Virus record (IMG/VR): IMGVR_UViG_3300033998_000198
Coordinates: 1 to 64,000 of that record
Direction: 5' to 3' (one strand)
Source: a virus
DNA length: 64,000 nucleotides
The position numbers were made by a program, and so were the translations under genes. Shown piece by piece: positions 8,353-17,727 of this stretch. Position 1 is the stretch's first letter, and the number at the start of each line of letters is the position of its first letter. Under the pieces are notes generated by a model that did no database searches, was not told where the DNA came from, and saw only the letters and a program-made list of their open reading frames with translations.

Positions 8353-10719
8353 ATGGCATGGGTTGAAGGTTTAACAAATTCACAGCGTATATTGTTTACT
8401 CTTGCCAATATCCTGACTACTGCCAACAAGAAGTTGGTCGTCAAGTATCGTAAGACTGTCAACGGAACACCGACAGACTTTGAACTTACCGAAGTAACTC
8501 CTGGCGTATGGCGGGACCAAGAGGGTAACACAGTAGACATCGCTGAATATACGAAAGTCATGGTTCCCACGAACGAGGTGGACCCGACAAAGAACTGGGA
8601 GGTTGTTTACGCTACAGGCGGAAGCACTGACCTGGCTCAAATGGAGATCAACCTCATGAGTTCCGAAAAGTGGGAAGTAGTAAATGGCTTTGACGCAAAA
8701 CGTGTCATACTCAGGACCGTAACTACTCCAGTAACTGTTAATGCAGGTTATGACGAGTACAATACAGACCCAGATTCAAAGGTCGACAAGATTGAAATGT
8801 TCCTTGAGATCGTCAAGTACAGATATGCTATCAATCCTGAAGAAAACCTTGAGGAAACGGTAGATCCTGTAACCGGCGACTTACTCAAGATGCCAAACAA
8901 CCACTATATCGAAATAAGATATGGTGATAAAATGAAAATTGACAGACAGTATGTTGTAGACAAAGCCACAAGGACCGAACAGCCTGATAAAGCTGTTTAT
9001 AACGGTGTAATCTGCAATGTAACCATAGACGATCAGACACAACAGCCGGTATATACTCCTATAACCGGTGAGGAACTTGATCTCTATGAGATTGTAACAA
9101 TATACGGTAACCAGTTGCTTACCAAGGAAGAAGGCGGACATCCTTCAGAGTATGCTAAATTCTCCTGGTACTTGGATTACAAGGAAGAACTGGTTGACGC
9201 AATGGACGGAGGTCCTTCTCAGGATGACATATCCAAAGGTATCAGGCTGATGCCACAGATTCTAACCGGTATGAGCGAAACCATTCCTATTCAATTCTGG
9301 ATCAACTGTAATAACGACAGAATATCTATGGTTCTCATGGGTGACCCGACAATTGACTACGACCGTTACCTCACATCATTTGCTTATATCGGAAAGATAG
9401 ACAGCTTTGAAGGTGAAGGTGTTGTCAATGATACAGCAGGTAACTTTGCACTTACTGTAGGATCTTCTACGGTTCCGTGTAAACGTCCTAAGCCTTTACA
9501 GGAACCTATTAAAGGTAAGGTTGAAATTCTTGACTTCCAGGCTGAACTCAAGAATGTTCTTGAGGTATCAAAAGCCAATGACAATGGCATAGTAACTATT
9601 GACAAAACTTCACAGTTTGATGCAACAAAGTATGCTGTACAGGGGTATCATGCATTTACTCCCATACCTACATCTACTCCGTCTGCACCTTATACATCTC
9701 CGACGGATTATGTAGATAAGTTCAGAGTCGGATATAAGTTCGTTTCTTACTCAAAAGACGACGAAACAATGCCAAGCAACAACTTTGATTTCGTATATTC
9801 GAAGGCTTTGATTGATGTAAATAATCCTGGTGTAAAAGGTGTATGTATTGACGGTGACACTCGTACAGGTGGTTTCCAGCCAAAGTGGGAGCCTCAACCT
9901 GAAAAAGCCACAGTCATTGACTGCTCGGAAGGAACGTATACATTTACTCTGAAGATTCCAAAACCGGCTAACAGGTTAAGAATCTTTAAGATTGCCAATA
10001 CAGCAAATACCATCATCAATAATCCATCCCCGCCGGCCCCTTATGTATATGGTGCTTTTGAACCTATGTATGAGATAGCAAGCATTGACCTTAGTGTTGC
10101 AACCGGTATTGTTGACAAAGGTGATTACTATGAGTTTACATGGACTGAAACCGACGTTTCTGCTCCTGTAGATACAACTGACAAATCCAAAATGATGCCG
10201 CTTGTCAAGAGTTCAAAGGCTCAAAAATCAGTTGAACGTGACATGGTTCTAAACTTCGTATTGTCAGTTAAATTCCCTGACACATGGGGTGACGAAACTA
10301 CAGCAACCGGTGTAACCGACATATCCATGTTCAAGACTCGTTCCGGAGTTTACAACCAGAGGCACTATGCTTCGTTCATAACTCCTGAAGAATACATGAG
10401 GAAGGATGCATTTAACCCGTCAAGATGGACCGGCAAGTTCCACTTGTCTCCAACTTACGTTGTACATGGTTACGATGGATACAGAGGCTGGCTGAAAGAT
10501 ACAGTAATCGTTGACAACACCAGTATCGTTCACCTGGATGAACTGATTGTTAACAAGGATTCCAAAGATCCTGAAAAACCACAGGAGATATTCAAATACT
10601 TTAAGCTGAATTCTCCGTTCTGCTTCCTTAACAACTCACCTAACTTCAATTACGGTGTTGGTATCCTGAAGTCCAGAAGCTATATCGACAGCCAGGGTAA
10701 CAGGATAGAATTGTACTAA
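8353..10719 (+). CDS. Large virion structural protein, family unknown
   Basis: 788 aa. AAGGAGG sits inside the end of the upstream gene, 4 bases of gap. Mixed alpha/beta sequence with several apparent domains: 1-150 (a TKNWEVVYATGG strand region), 150-290 (acidic), a segment with QFWINCNNDRISMVLMGDP (about 318-336) that recalls phage tail/virion proteins, a Pro/Ser/Thr linker near 445, and a C-terminal part ending LKSRSYIDSQGNRIELY. No enzyme motif seen. Its size and neighbours indicate a major virion component; I cannot say whether it belongs to the head, collar or fiber apparatus. Confidence 0.5.
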   Translation: MAWVEGLTNSQRILFTLANILTTANKKLVVKYRKTVNGTPTDFELTEVTPGVWRDQEGNTVDIAEYTKVMVPTNEVDPTKNWEVVYATGGSTDLAQMEINLMSSEKWEVVNGFDAKRVILRTVTTPVTVNAGYDEYNTDPDSKVDKIEMFLEIVKYRYAINPEENLEETVDPVTGDLLKMPNNHYIEIRYGDKMKIDRQYVVDKATRTEQPDKAVYNGVICNVTIDDQTQQPVYTPITGEELDLYEIVTIYGNQLLTKEEGGHPSEYAKFSWYLDYKEELVDAMDGGPSQDDISKGIRLMPQILTGMSETIPIQFWINCNNDRISMVLMGDPTIDYDRYLTSFAYIGKIDSFEGEGVVNDTAGNFALTVGSSTVPCKRPKPLQEPIKGKVEILDFQAELKNVLEVSKANDNGIVTIDKTSQFDATKYAVQGYHAFTPIPTSTPSAPYTSPTDYVDKFRVGYKFVSYSKDDETMPSNNFDFVYSKALIDVNNPGVKGVCIDGDTRTGGFQPKWEPQPEKATVIDCSEGTYTFTLKIPKPANRLRIFKIANTANTIINNPSPPAPYVYGAFEPMYEIASIDLSVATGIVDKGDYYEFTWTETDVSAPVDTTDKSKMMPLVKSSKAQKSVERDMVLNFVLSVKFPDTWGDETTATGVTDISMFKTRSGVYNQRHYASFITPEEYMRKDAFNPSRWTGKFHLSPTYVVHGYDGYRGWLKDTVIVDNTSIVHLDELIVNKDSKDPEKPQEIFKYFKLNSPFCFLNNSPNFNYGVGILKSRSYIDSQGNRIELY

Positions 10720-10734
10720 AAAGGATGGTTGCCG

Positions 10735-13700
10735 ATGAAACCGATCATATACAATATGACGGTTGGTACAGCAGATCAAAAATTAGTAAAGAATAGTGTT
10801 AGCAGGGCTTATGCCCTGCTTAACACTAAAGTAAAGAATGGCAAGGTCTTCGGCTTCCAGTACCGGTTCTTTAGCCAGTACAAATCACAGGTTGAGGAGG
10901 AATTCTCCAGAGCGGAGAGGCCAATAGATCAACCGTCAAAAGACTTATCCGGACTGATTCAGGCTGAAGATAACACCATATCAAGGACTCATATTCTTAA
11001 CGGCTCCGATTTGGCTGAATCAGCGGTCACAAAACAATATACCATCTTGAATAACATGAAAACAGGAAGCTCTGGGGTCGACAATGACACAGAGTTATTG
11101 TCGTTGTTTAAAGTTTCTGTAAGCGGAACCGATACTGTAGGAGAACATCTGAAGGTATTTGGTAACGCATCAAATCTTGAATCCATAGCTTACGTAGAAC
11201 CTGTATGTATTCAGGCGACACATAGTATTTCAGGAATATCTGAAATATTCCACACAATGGTAGAGGCGATAAATAAAGAATCCGAAGCTATCAGTCAGCA
11301 TGGATTAAAACTCATGGATGAACTTGATAAGCCTCAAGGTTGTATGCTTGATTTTATCCTGATGGATAAAGGAAATGACAACAATTCATTTATCCAAAAA
11401 GGACACAAGTTGATGGTGAATAGCCCTAATCTGTCAAGAATCACGGGTAACAATATTAAGTTTGCAATTGATAGAGCTGAACTGTCTACACTCCTTCTGG
11501 GTCAGCCGAAATTTGGCTATTGGTACGATGACGAAGGCGTTTTCTTCAAAGAACTCATTCGTGCAAATGCAGATAGCGATATCGACGCTAAGTTCTTTGA
11601 CAAGCTGATTGCTGTTGAAAATGCAAATGCCGACAATATCGCACAGATAGATGCTCTGATTAAATATGCATCAAGACAGTATATCAACAGCATGATACCA
11701 AGAGTTACATTCGGAATGGATAGGATACAAAAACATGCTGAAGACTTTGCCGATCTTATTGCATATGACCGTTCCGGGAAGGATAATTCTATTGTTGTTG
11801 AGAAGACTACATTTGCCAACAGGTACGGAAAAGACAGTCTCATTAACACATATAGTCATATATTTTCTGACAGGCAGATGAAGCCGAGTTCTGTCGTTGT
11901 AAACCACATATTGTTCAATAAGCAGCAACGTCCAGGAAGAATAAACGAAGACCATAAAGATACATACAACCGTGGTGAGCAGATGTTAAGACCTGGCCGT
12001 GTTGTCGAAGATGTTAGTATGGTTGACCGTATCAGGAGAGCGGCGGAAATATTCCCTGATAATGTTATTATATACAGTCACAGAATAAACGACGAAGTAT
12101 ACTGGATGAACCCATATATACTTGCCGCCCAAACGTTCCGCCCTATGATGCGTGTTCACAAGGTACAATACGCCGTAACCCAAAACAGGCCGGTATTCAG
12201 ATTGTTTAACGTGTTCGAACCACGTGCAATGACGAAGGTTATATTTTCAGACAGAGCAAATAAGCCTTTTATGATGCTTCGTAGTTTTGAGCCTGCTGAA
12301 CGTCCGGGAAAAGAATGTATCCTGATAGTAGATATGAGGGTTGCTCTAAACAAAGAGGCTATCGCAGAGATCAAAGAAGAAATCAAATTTGCACTTTCAA
12401 ACGAGGCAGAATCAGTTATCATGATAGGGCTGGTTGAATCCGACAACAGGGAGTCAGAATGTGATATCCTTGTTACTGAGATTGCTGACAGTAAAAACAG
12501 CGTCGATGCATCTGTTGATCTGTTATCTGTAGGATGGAGTAAGGCAGAACACCTTACAGAATTCACTAACGTTATAGACGCAGATAGTGACAGGTTTGGA
12601 GAAGCGGTAAAAGCAGTCTTATCATTAGCTATAGACATAAACAAGAAACGTATGGCATTGAAGGAAGGAATACAGGATATAGGTGAAAGTTTTAGACAAC
12701 ATAACACGCCTGCAATGCACAGCGGATATCTTGTACCTCTTGCAAAAGTAAGAGCTTCATTACAGGGGGACAAACTGAGCGGAATTATAGATGCCGATTG
12801 GGACACAGAATGGAATCAGCTCACAAAAATCTATATAGATTCAAAAGACAGAGATGATAGAATCAAGGTTCCAAACGACGATTACAACTATGAGAAGATA
12901 ACTAAGAACCTATACGACCCAGTGACCGGTATTCCGAAAGATCCGATAGGACCAACAAATAAACCAGAGGTACAGGTAAAATTTCCAAATGCTCATTATA
13001 ATCCTAAGTATAAGGATCTATACCGTGAGATTATACCTGTTGACCTATACTGTTATAAAGATATGATGCTCCTAATCTGGATATTCTGGTGTAAACACAG
13101 GTCAAGCGAGAAGGTTCTTGAAACACTAAAAGAGTTTTACCAGACTGAGAATATCGAAATGACGATGATACAGGAATATGCAAAGATCGTACAGTTTGAT
13201 GCATCAAGAGCAATAAATTATGTTCTCGACAATATAAACCAATGGATACAGCGTACAATTGCCTATTTCGACAAGAACAGAATGAAGCAATACGAGAGGA
13301 TTATGAAACAGGTTCGTTGGTTTGGCGAGAAGATAGCCCATGACATGAGTAAATACATTCTTGTGAGAGAGTATGATCCGTTTGACCTTGACAACTCAAC
13401 ATGGGAAGTAAAGAATCATGTGCTTCCGATAGATGGAGAAGTTATGGTTGAGGCGTTTGTGGCAATCGGCGACAAAGTAAGCCTTTATATAAATGACGAA
13501 GTGAAGTTGGAAATTACAGAACCTGGAGTGTACAGGATATCAAATCCAACCAATTCCGAGTACATAAAACCTGCTCCATCAATACCGCTTGAGGCAGGAA
13601 CATATGATATTAAGCTCATTAAATCTGGAACAGGCACAAGCATTATTTATAAGTGTATCGTGAGCAATTCCGTATTTAAGGGAGCCACGATCCGGTACGA

Positions 13701-13821
13701 GGGTGAGCCCGGGAGAGGTGGGCAAGCTATTGATAAACTTCTCCAAATGATGTATGATTATTATGAGATACATCATAAGAACAAGGCCAAAGGACCGAGA
13801 GAATTCTGGATGTGGTCATAA
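10735..13821 (+). CDS. Very large virion structural protein, family unknown
   Basis: 1028 aa from ATG 10735, 9 bases after AAAGGAT; TTG 10729 is in frame but only 3 bases from the site. The first two thirds are mainly helical (MVEAINKESEAISQHG, KFFDKLIAVENANADN, MRVALNKEAIAEIKEEI). Residues about 775-890 are helical with a Trp-rich patch (LLIWIFWCKH). The last 140 residues are beta-rich (LPIDGEVMVEAFVAIGDKV, then AGTYDIKLIKSG) and resemble a binding or jelly-roll module. No family recognised. With the 788-aa and 129-aa neighbours it forms a tightly spaced set, probably one virion substructure. Confidence 0.5.
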   Translation: MKPIIYNMTVGTADQKLVKNSVSRAYALLNTKVKNGKVFGFQYRFFSQYKSQVEEEFSRAERPIDQPSKDLSGLIQAEDNTISRTHILNGSDLAESAVTKQYTILNNMKTGSSGVDNDTELLSLFKVSVSGTDTVGEHLKVFGNASNLESIAYVEPVCIQATHSISGISEIFHTMVEAINKESEAISQHGLKLMDELDKPQGCMLDFILMDKGNDNNSFIQKGHKLMVNSPNLSRITGNNIKFAIDRAELSTLLLGQPKFGYWYDDEGVFFKELIRANADSDIDAKFFDKLIAVENANADNIAQIDALIKYASRQYINSMIPRVTFGMDRIQKHAEDFADLIAYDRSGKDNSIVVEKTTFANRYGKDSLINTYSHIFSDRQMKPSSVVVNHILFNKQQRPGRINEDHKDTYNRGEQMLRPGRVVEDVSMVDRIRRAAEIFPDNVIIYSHRINDEVYWMNPYILAAQTFRPMMRVHKVQYAVTQNRPVFRLFNVFEPRAMTKVIFSDRANKPFMMLRSFEPAERPGKECILIVDMRVALNKEAIAEIKEEIKFALSNEAESVIMIGLVESDNRESECDILVTEIADSKNSVDASVDLLSVGWSKAEHLTEFTNVIDADSDRFGEAVKAVLSLAIDINKKRMALKEGIQDIGESFRQHNTPAMHSGYLVPLAKVRASLQGDKLSGIIDADWDTEWNQLTKIYIDSKDRDDRIKVPNDDYNYEKITKNLYDPVTGIPKDPIGPTNKPEVQVKFPNAHYNPKYKDLYREIIPVDLYCYKDMMLLIWIFWCKHRSSEKVLETLKEFYQTENIEMTMIQEYAKIVQFDASRAINYVLDNINQWIQRTIAYFDKNRMKQYERIMKQVRWFGEKIAHDMSKYILVREYDPFDLDNSTWEVKNHVLPIDGEVMVEAFVAIGDKVSLYINDEVKLEITEPGVYRISNPTNSEYIKPAPSIPLEAGTYDIKLIKSGTGTSIIYKCIVSNSVFKGATIRYEGEPGRGGQAIDKLLQMMYDYYEIHHKNKAKGPREFWMWS

Positions 13822-13857
13822 CATAAACCGCATTAATATATAAGGGGGATAAACAAA

Positions 13858-14247
13858 ATGGCTAATAACAATAAGATGGGAATAGTCCAGTATTGGGTAT
13901 TTAAAAGACCCAAGAACGCCCGTGGAAGAATCATATATGGAGCCGAGCTTGGGGCAACCAAGGACGATTTCGGCCAGATATTCCAGGGTGAGACACTTCT
14001 TATGAACAACGGGGGAACCATAGAACAGCCGTTATCAACAGACCCGACAAACATCCGCAACACTATTGATGTTGCTCCTGATGCTGTGTGGGAACCTATC
14101 ATAGGGCAACCTTGGATTCTTCACTCCGTTCACTTCGGTGTTGACGAAGCCTTGAAAACAGCTAAACCTTTGATTATAGCAAACGGTGAAGATAACGTTA
14201 AGATCTGCAAAATTCTCAGCCACGAAACTATCGTTCAGATGGCGTAG
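13858..14247 (+). CDS. Hypothetical structural protein
   Basis: 129 aa, ATG 13858 after AAGGGGGAT. It begins with a basic stretch (QYWVFKRPKNARGRIIYG), contains an Asn/Gly-rich loop and ends in a short helix. No membrane segment or known motif. Small and directly upstream of the ConA-like protein; probably a virion component, function unknown. Confidence 0.45.
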   Translation: MANNNKMGIVQYWVFKRPKNARGRIIYGAELGATKDDFGQIFQGETLLMNNGGTIEQPLSTDPTNIRNTIDVAPDAVWEPIIGQPWILHSVHFGVDEALKTAKPLIIANGEDNVKICKILSHETIVQMA

Positions 14248-14262
14248 TAGGAGGAGATATAT

Positions 14263-15435
14263 ATGCCAAGACTTGAAAGAGCAAGAACTGGCGATATATT
14301 CTTCGATGACTTCGATGGACCTACATTGGACGAGAGATGGGTTGTCACCCCATCTCTCGCTTCAAGATATTCACTGTCCGAAAGACCAGGGTATCTTCGT
14401 GTAAAACATGCAGAGTCTTCAACGTACATACTTACTGATATACCTGCCACTAATGAAATGCTGTTTGAGATCAAGAATGATTACAAACCGGTTGTTTCAA
14501 ATGACATTGGCGGTATTGTTGTATATAAGACATCAACAGACAGGGTTGAACTTATAGAATACTATGATCCGATTCTTGATGCAACGAGGAATTATCTTTA
14601 TGTAAGGATGTATAAGAGCGGAGATGTGTTCGATGGATATGGTTCACAGGACGGTATACTGTGGGAGCTTATTGGTAGTGCAAGAATCGAAGATGCAGTT
14701 AAGATCGGTATAGTGTTAAACGGAGTCCCGAATGTGCTTTCTGTTCCTTTGGATGTAGAATATGCAGCTATGTATTCTGACAGGTTTATCTATGTTGAGA
14801 ATCTTGAAGAAGGAATGATTACTAAACTGTTTGACAAGGATAATAACCTGATTGAGGAACAAACAGTACAACCAGGGTTCTCTGTCGTGAAGTTCGATAT
14901 GTTCTCACGTCTATTGCCGTTTGAAGGTTACATCGAATTATATTCGCCGTCTAATGTCCTGCTATACAAGACACCATGCGAACGGCTTTACCCGGGCGAC
15001 GAATTCCAGTACATCATGAATATTGATGTTCGGTTTCAACGAAGGGTGTTTGTCGTTGAATATGATAGTTACGGAACACCTGTATCCAAGCCAAAGTTTA
15101 TCAGTAATGTTGATCTTGAATTGGACCAGGTTACTCACATTGGCGACATGGAAGGTGCTTATGTTGAGGGTATTCTGACAATCAAGAATCTTGATGCTGA
15201 AGACATTATAAACCTTGAAGCGTCGATAGGTCTGTATAGTGAACTGTATGGGACCGGAATGATTCAACTTGCACTTGATAATTACGGAGAACCAGGAAAC
15301 TACCAGGACAAGGTAATCATCAATGTGCCGGCAGGAAGTAGTACAAACATATGGATTAAGATATCGGCTACGTCAATACCGACATTGTCGAAGTACGATG
15401 TGTTCAAATATAAACTCGTATTAAAGAATGTTTAG
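14263..15435 (+). CDS. Virion protein with ConA-like (GH43 C-terminal-type) lectin domain
   Basis: 390 aa, ATG 14263 after AGGAGG. Residues about 12-185 match the pattern of the concanavalin-like beta-sandwich found at the C-terminus of GH43 glycosidases and in DUF1349 proteins: FFDDFDGPTLDERWVV, YSLSERPGYLRV, ILTDIPATNEMLFEIK, then IGGIVVYKTSTDRVELIEYY. This fold commonly binds carbohydrate. Residues 190-390 are a second beta-rich region without a known name. No glycosidase catalytic domain is attached, so a sugar-binding (receptor or wall polysaccharide) role is inferred rather than hydrolysis. Confidence 0.62.
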   Translation: MPRLERARTGDIFFDDFDGPTLDERWVVTPSLASRYSLSERPGYLRVKHAESSTYILTDIPATNEMLFEIKNDYKPVVSNDIGGIVVYKTSTDRVELIEYYDPILDATRNYLYVRMYKSGDVFDGYGSQDGILWELIGSARIEDAVKIGIVLNGVPNVLSVPLDVEYAAMYSDRFIYVENLEEGMITKLFDKDNNLIEEQTVQPGFSVVKFDMFSRLLPFEGYIELYSPSNVLLYKTPCERLYPGDEFQYIMNIDVRFQRRVFVVEYDSYGTPVSKPKFISNVDLELDQVTHIGDMEGAYVEGILTIKNLDAEDIINLEASIGLYSELYGTGMIQLALDNYGEPGNYQDKVIINVPAGSSTNIWIKISATSIPTLSKYDVFKYKLVLKNV

Positions 15436-15449
15436 AGGGGGTGTAAGAA

Positions 15450-16739
15450 GTGATAAGGTTAATGAGATACGGAATTACCGATATGGAAAGTTCCGTTATT
15501 AGTCATAATCTTTTGGTTGATCGTGAAACACCAAACCAACACCCTATCGAAGCAATATCCGGTCTTAGGCTTGAACTGAATGAGAAATATGTAAAACCCA
15601 ATACTGGAATCCCGATATCGGATATGGGCTATAACCCCGCAACACAGGAAGGGCTGATAGCGTTAAGTAATGAGGTTGATGCCAGAATGATTATTCTGAA
15701 CAGCGACCTTACTTCTGTTACAACACATGTAAACGCAATACAGGACTTTCTGAATAATATATTTAAAGATCAAACAACCGGTGTCCCTGGAAACCCTGTT
15801 ATCAATTTCGCTTATCGCAATGGTTTCAGGGAGGAATTCATTTCTGAAGAAGGAGACACCGATTTTTATTTAATCAATACCTTTATCGCAGACGGAAAAC
15901 ATCTAAAGGTATATCGTGACGGTGAATTGCTTGTTCCTGGCGTAGATTATGACGAAGTATCAGACAACAAGGTTGTCTTCAAATATCCTCTTGAAAGTGA
16001 TATTTATTTGTCGTTTATCTGCGAGTCAATGTCTATTGTGGTTTCTCCAATACATGAGGAAATTATAAGCATTGCAAACCAGACAGAATTTACGTTGAAG
16101 AACACCTACAAACCCGGCGATAACGTAATGAACATATTCGTTCAGGGGTTAAGGCTTGAATGCGGGACAGATTATGAAGAAGTCAATCCTTCCACGATAC
16201 GTCTGCTAAGACCACCGTATAGTCCCGGTACAAAACTTATCTTCCGTCAGGAGGGTGTTCAGAATGCCGGAACAGTGTTGTACCATGAAAAAGATTACCA
16301 GCAGAAGACATGGAAATTAAATTATATAGCCGAAAAGAACCAGAGGCGTTTTAATCTTACCGAATCATATATTCCAGGAACAAATATGATTAACGTGTTT
16401 GTCCAGGGGTTGCTTCAATGGCCTGGAGTTGATTTTGACTATGTTGAAATTGACGACAAGACCATAGAGTTTAATTATGAATTGGAAGAAGGAGAGAACG
16501 TATCGGTAGTATGTACGGCAGCTCTATATAATTGGTCAGAACGTTTTGTGTCATTGCAGGGGCAGACAATATATGAATTACAAAACGTTTATTATACCGG
16601 CAGAGATGATATCCTCGTCTATGAGAACGGAATACAGTTAACAGAAGGCGACGATTATATAGAGATAAGCAACAGGGCAATAGAACTTGTTGAAGCCCCT
16701 CCTGTGGGGTCAAAGATAACTGTATTAAAAAGGAGGTAG
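15450..16739 (+). CDS. Fiber protein built of four beta modules
   Basis: 429 aa, GTG 15450 after AGAGGGGG. After an N-terminal attachment region (1-140, with SLTSVTTHVNAIQDF coiled-coil-like), four related units of about 70-80 residues follow (about 145-205, 215-265, 300-355, 365-428). Each contains F/Y-x-L-x-x-x-Y-x-PG, a VFVQGL or VYENGI strand, a GxDYxEV turn and a TI-x-F strand. The same module recurs in at least nine other proteins here. The gene ends in KRR, whose codons contain the AAAAGGAGGT site of the next gene. A tail or head fiber shaft is the likely role. Confidence 0.65.
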   Translation: MIRLMRYGITDMESSVISHNLLVDRETPNQHPIEAISGLRLELNEKYVKPNTGIPISDMGYNPATQEGLIALSNEVDARMIILNSDLTSVTTHVNAIQDFLNNIFKDQTTGVPGNPVINFAYRNGFREEFISEEGDTDFYLINTFIADGKHLKVYRDGELLVPGVDYDEVSDNKVVFKYPLESDIYLSFICESMSIVVSPIHEEIISIANQTEFTLKNTYKPGDNVMNIFVQGLRLECGTDYEEVNPSTIRLLRPPYSPGTKLIFRQEGVQNAGTVLYHEKDYQQKTWKLNYIAEKNQRRFNLTESYIPGTNMINVFVQGLLQWPGVDFDYVEIDDKTIEFNYELEEGENVSVVCTAALYNWSERFVSLQGQTIYELQNVYYTGRDDILVYENGIQLTEGDDYIEISNRAIELVEAPPVGSKITVLKRR

Positions 16740-16744
16740 GCTAC

Positions 16745-17725
16745 GTGAGCAGCAGAACAAAGATAGGTGGAAACCGAATAGCCGATAAGACAATCCGTAC
16801 TGCTCATCTTGCTGATGACTTCATCATTCCGGAAAGAATGGTATTGCTCGAACATCCTACCCATGCCCATCCGAACAAATCGGTTCTCGATATCATCAAG
16901 AACTCGAACCCGGAACTGGTTAAGATAATCGACCTGAAAGATATTTTGCTAACCATTACAGAAGTAGCTGAGGCCAGGGAGCAGGGAAAGACTCTTGCAA
17001 ATACCATAGCAGGTAAAGCACCGAAAGATGTAGTTGATAGCTTTACAAAAGAGGTGCAGGAAGCAAGAGGAGATTTCGCATCACTGTCTGAAGCTCTCAG
17101 GGTTGTTATAACAGAAGCACAGCAGATTATAGATGCACACGCCGGTGTGAAATCTCATCAGGAATTGGATCTTTTATATGCTGAAATACAATCAGCACGT
17201 GGAATATATGAGAGCCTCGGATCAAGACTTGACAATATACTTGGTGGAGGCGGCAGCGGAAACACAAATGTGTCAATGATTACCCCTTGGACATTCAGGG
17301 TAACACTTACAGCCGGCCAGACTGTTATTGATCTTCCTAACTCATATACCGTAGGTGCCAATAATCTTCAGGTATTTGAAGGGCCTACACTACTGTATCC
17401 CGGGAGTGACAATGACTATGTAGAAACATCACCGACACAGATTACACTCAATTATGAACTTCCTGAAGGTACAGAGTTATATATTACAGGCACAGGGTCG
17501 GGAAGATTGTTTGAATGGGTTCTCTACATGATAAGTGAAGACAATCAAATGGAGATCAATTTCATTGATACATACCGTCCAGGTGAAAGGGACCTGATGA
17601 TTTATGAAGATGGCTTGTTGCTTCAACCCGGCAATGACTATGAAGAAGTCGACGACCGTACCGTGCGAATGACAATACCATTCGCCGCTCAAAGCAATAT
17701 AGCAGTATTCAAAAGGAGGTACTAA
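16745..17725 (+). CDS. Fiber protein with HxH-type N-terminus and two beta modules
   Basis: 326 aa, GTG 16745. Residues 1-45 contain NRIADKTI...HLADDF...PERMVLLEHPTHAH, clearly related to the N-terminus of the next gene and likely a trimerisation or attachment domain with a His-x-His metal site. Residues about 75-165 are helical with two ARG-x-x-x-SL motifs (EVQEARGDFASL and EIQSARGIYESLGSRLD). A Gly-rich linker (GGGGSG, about 168) leads to two copies of the beta module (about 180-245 and 262-326). It ends KRRY, whose codons encode the ribosome-binding site of the downstream gene, coupling the two. Confidence 0.66.
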   Translation: MSSRTKIGGNRIADKTIRTAHLADDFIIPERMVLLEHPTHAHPNKSVLDIIKNSNPELVKIIDLKDILLTITEVAEAREQGKTLANTIAGKAPKDVVDSFTKEVQEARGDFASLSEALRVVITEAQQIIDAHAGVKSHQELDLLYAEIQSARGIYESLGSRLDNILGGGGSGNTNVSMITPWTFRVTLTAGQTVIDLPNSYTVGANNLQVFEGPTLLYPGSDNDYVETSPTQITLNYELPEGTELYITGTGSGRLFEWVLYMISEDNQMEINFIDTYRPGERDLMIYEDGLLLQPGNDYEEVDDRTVRMTIPFAAQSNIAVFKRRY

Positions 17726-17727
17726 AA

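Noticed and set aside
12156-12806. Open frame of 216 codons on the minus strand
   Set aside because: It is the complement of the 1028-aa structural gene; Ser/Leu-rich shadow with no start signal.
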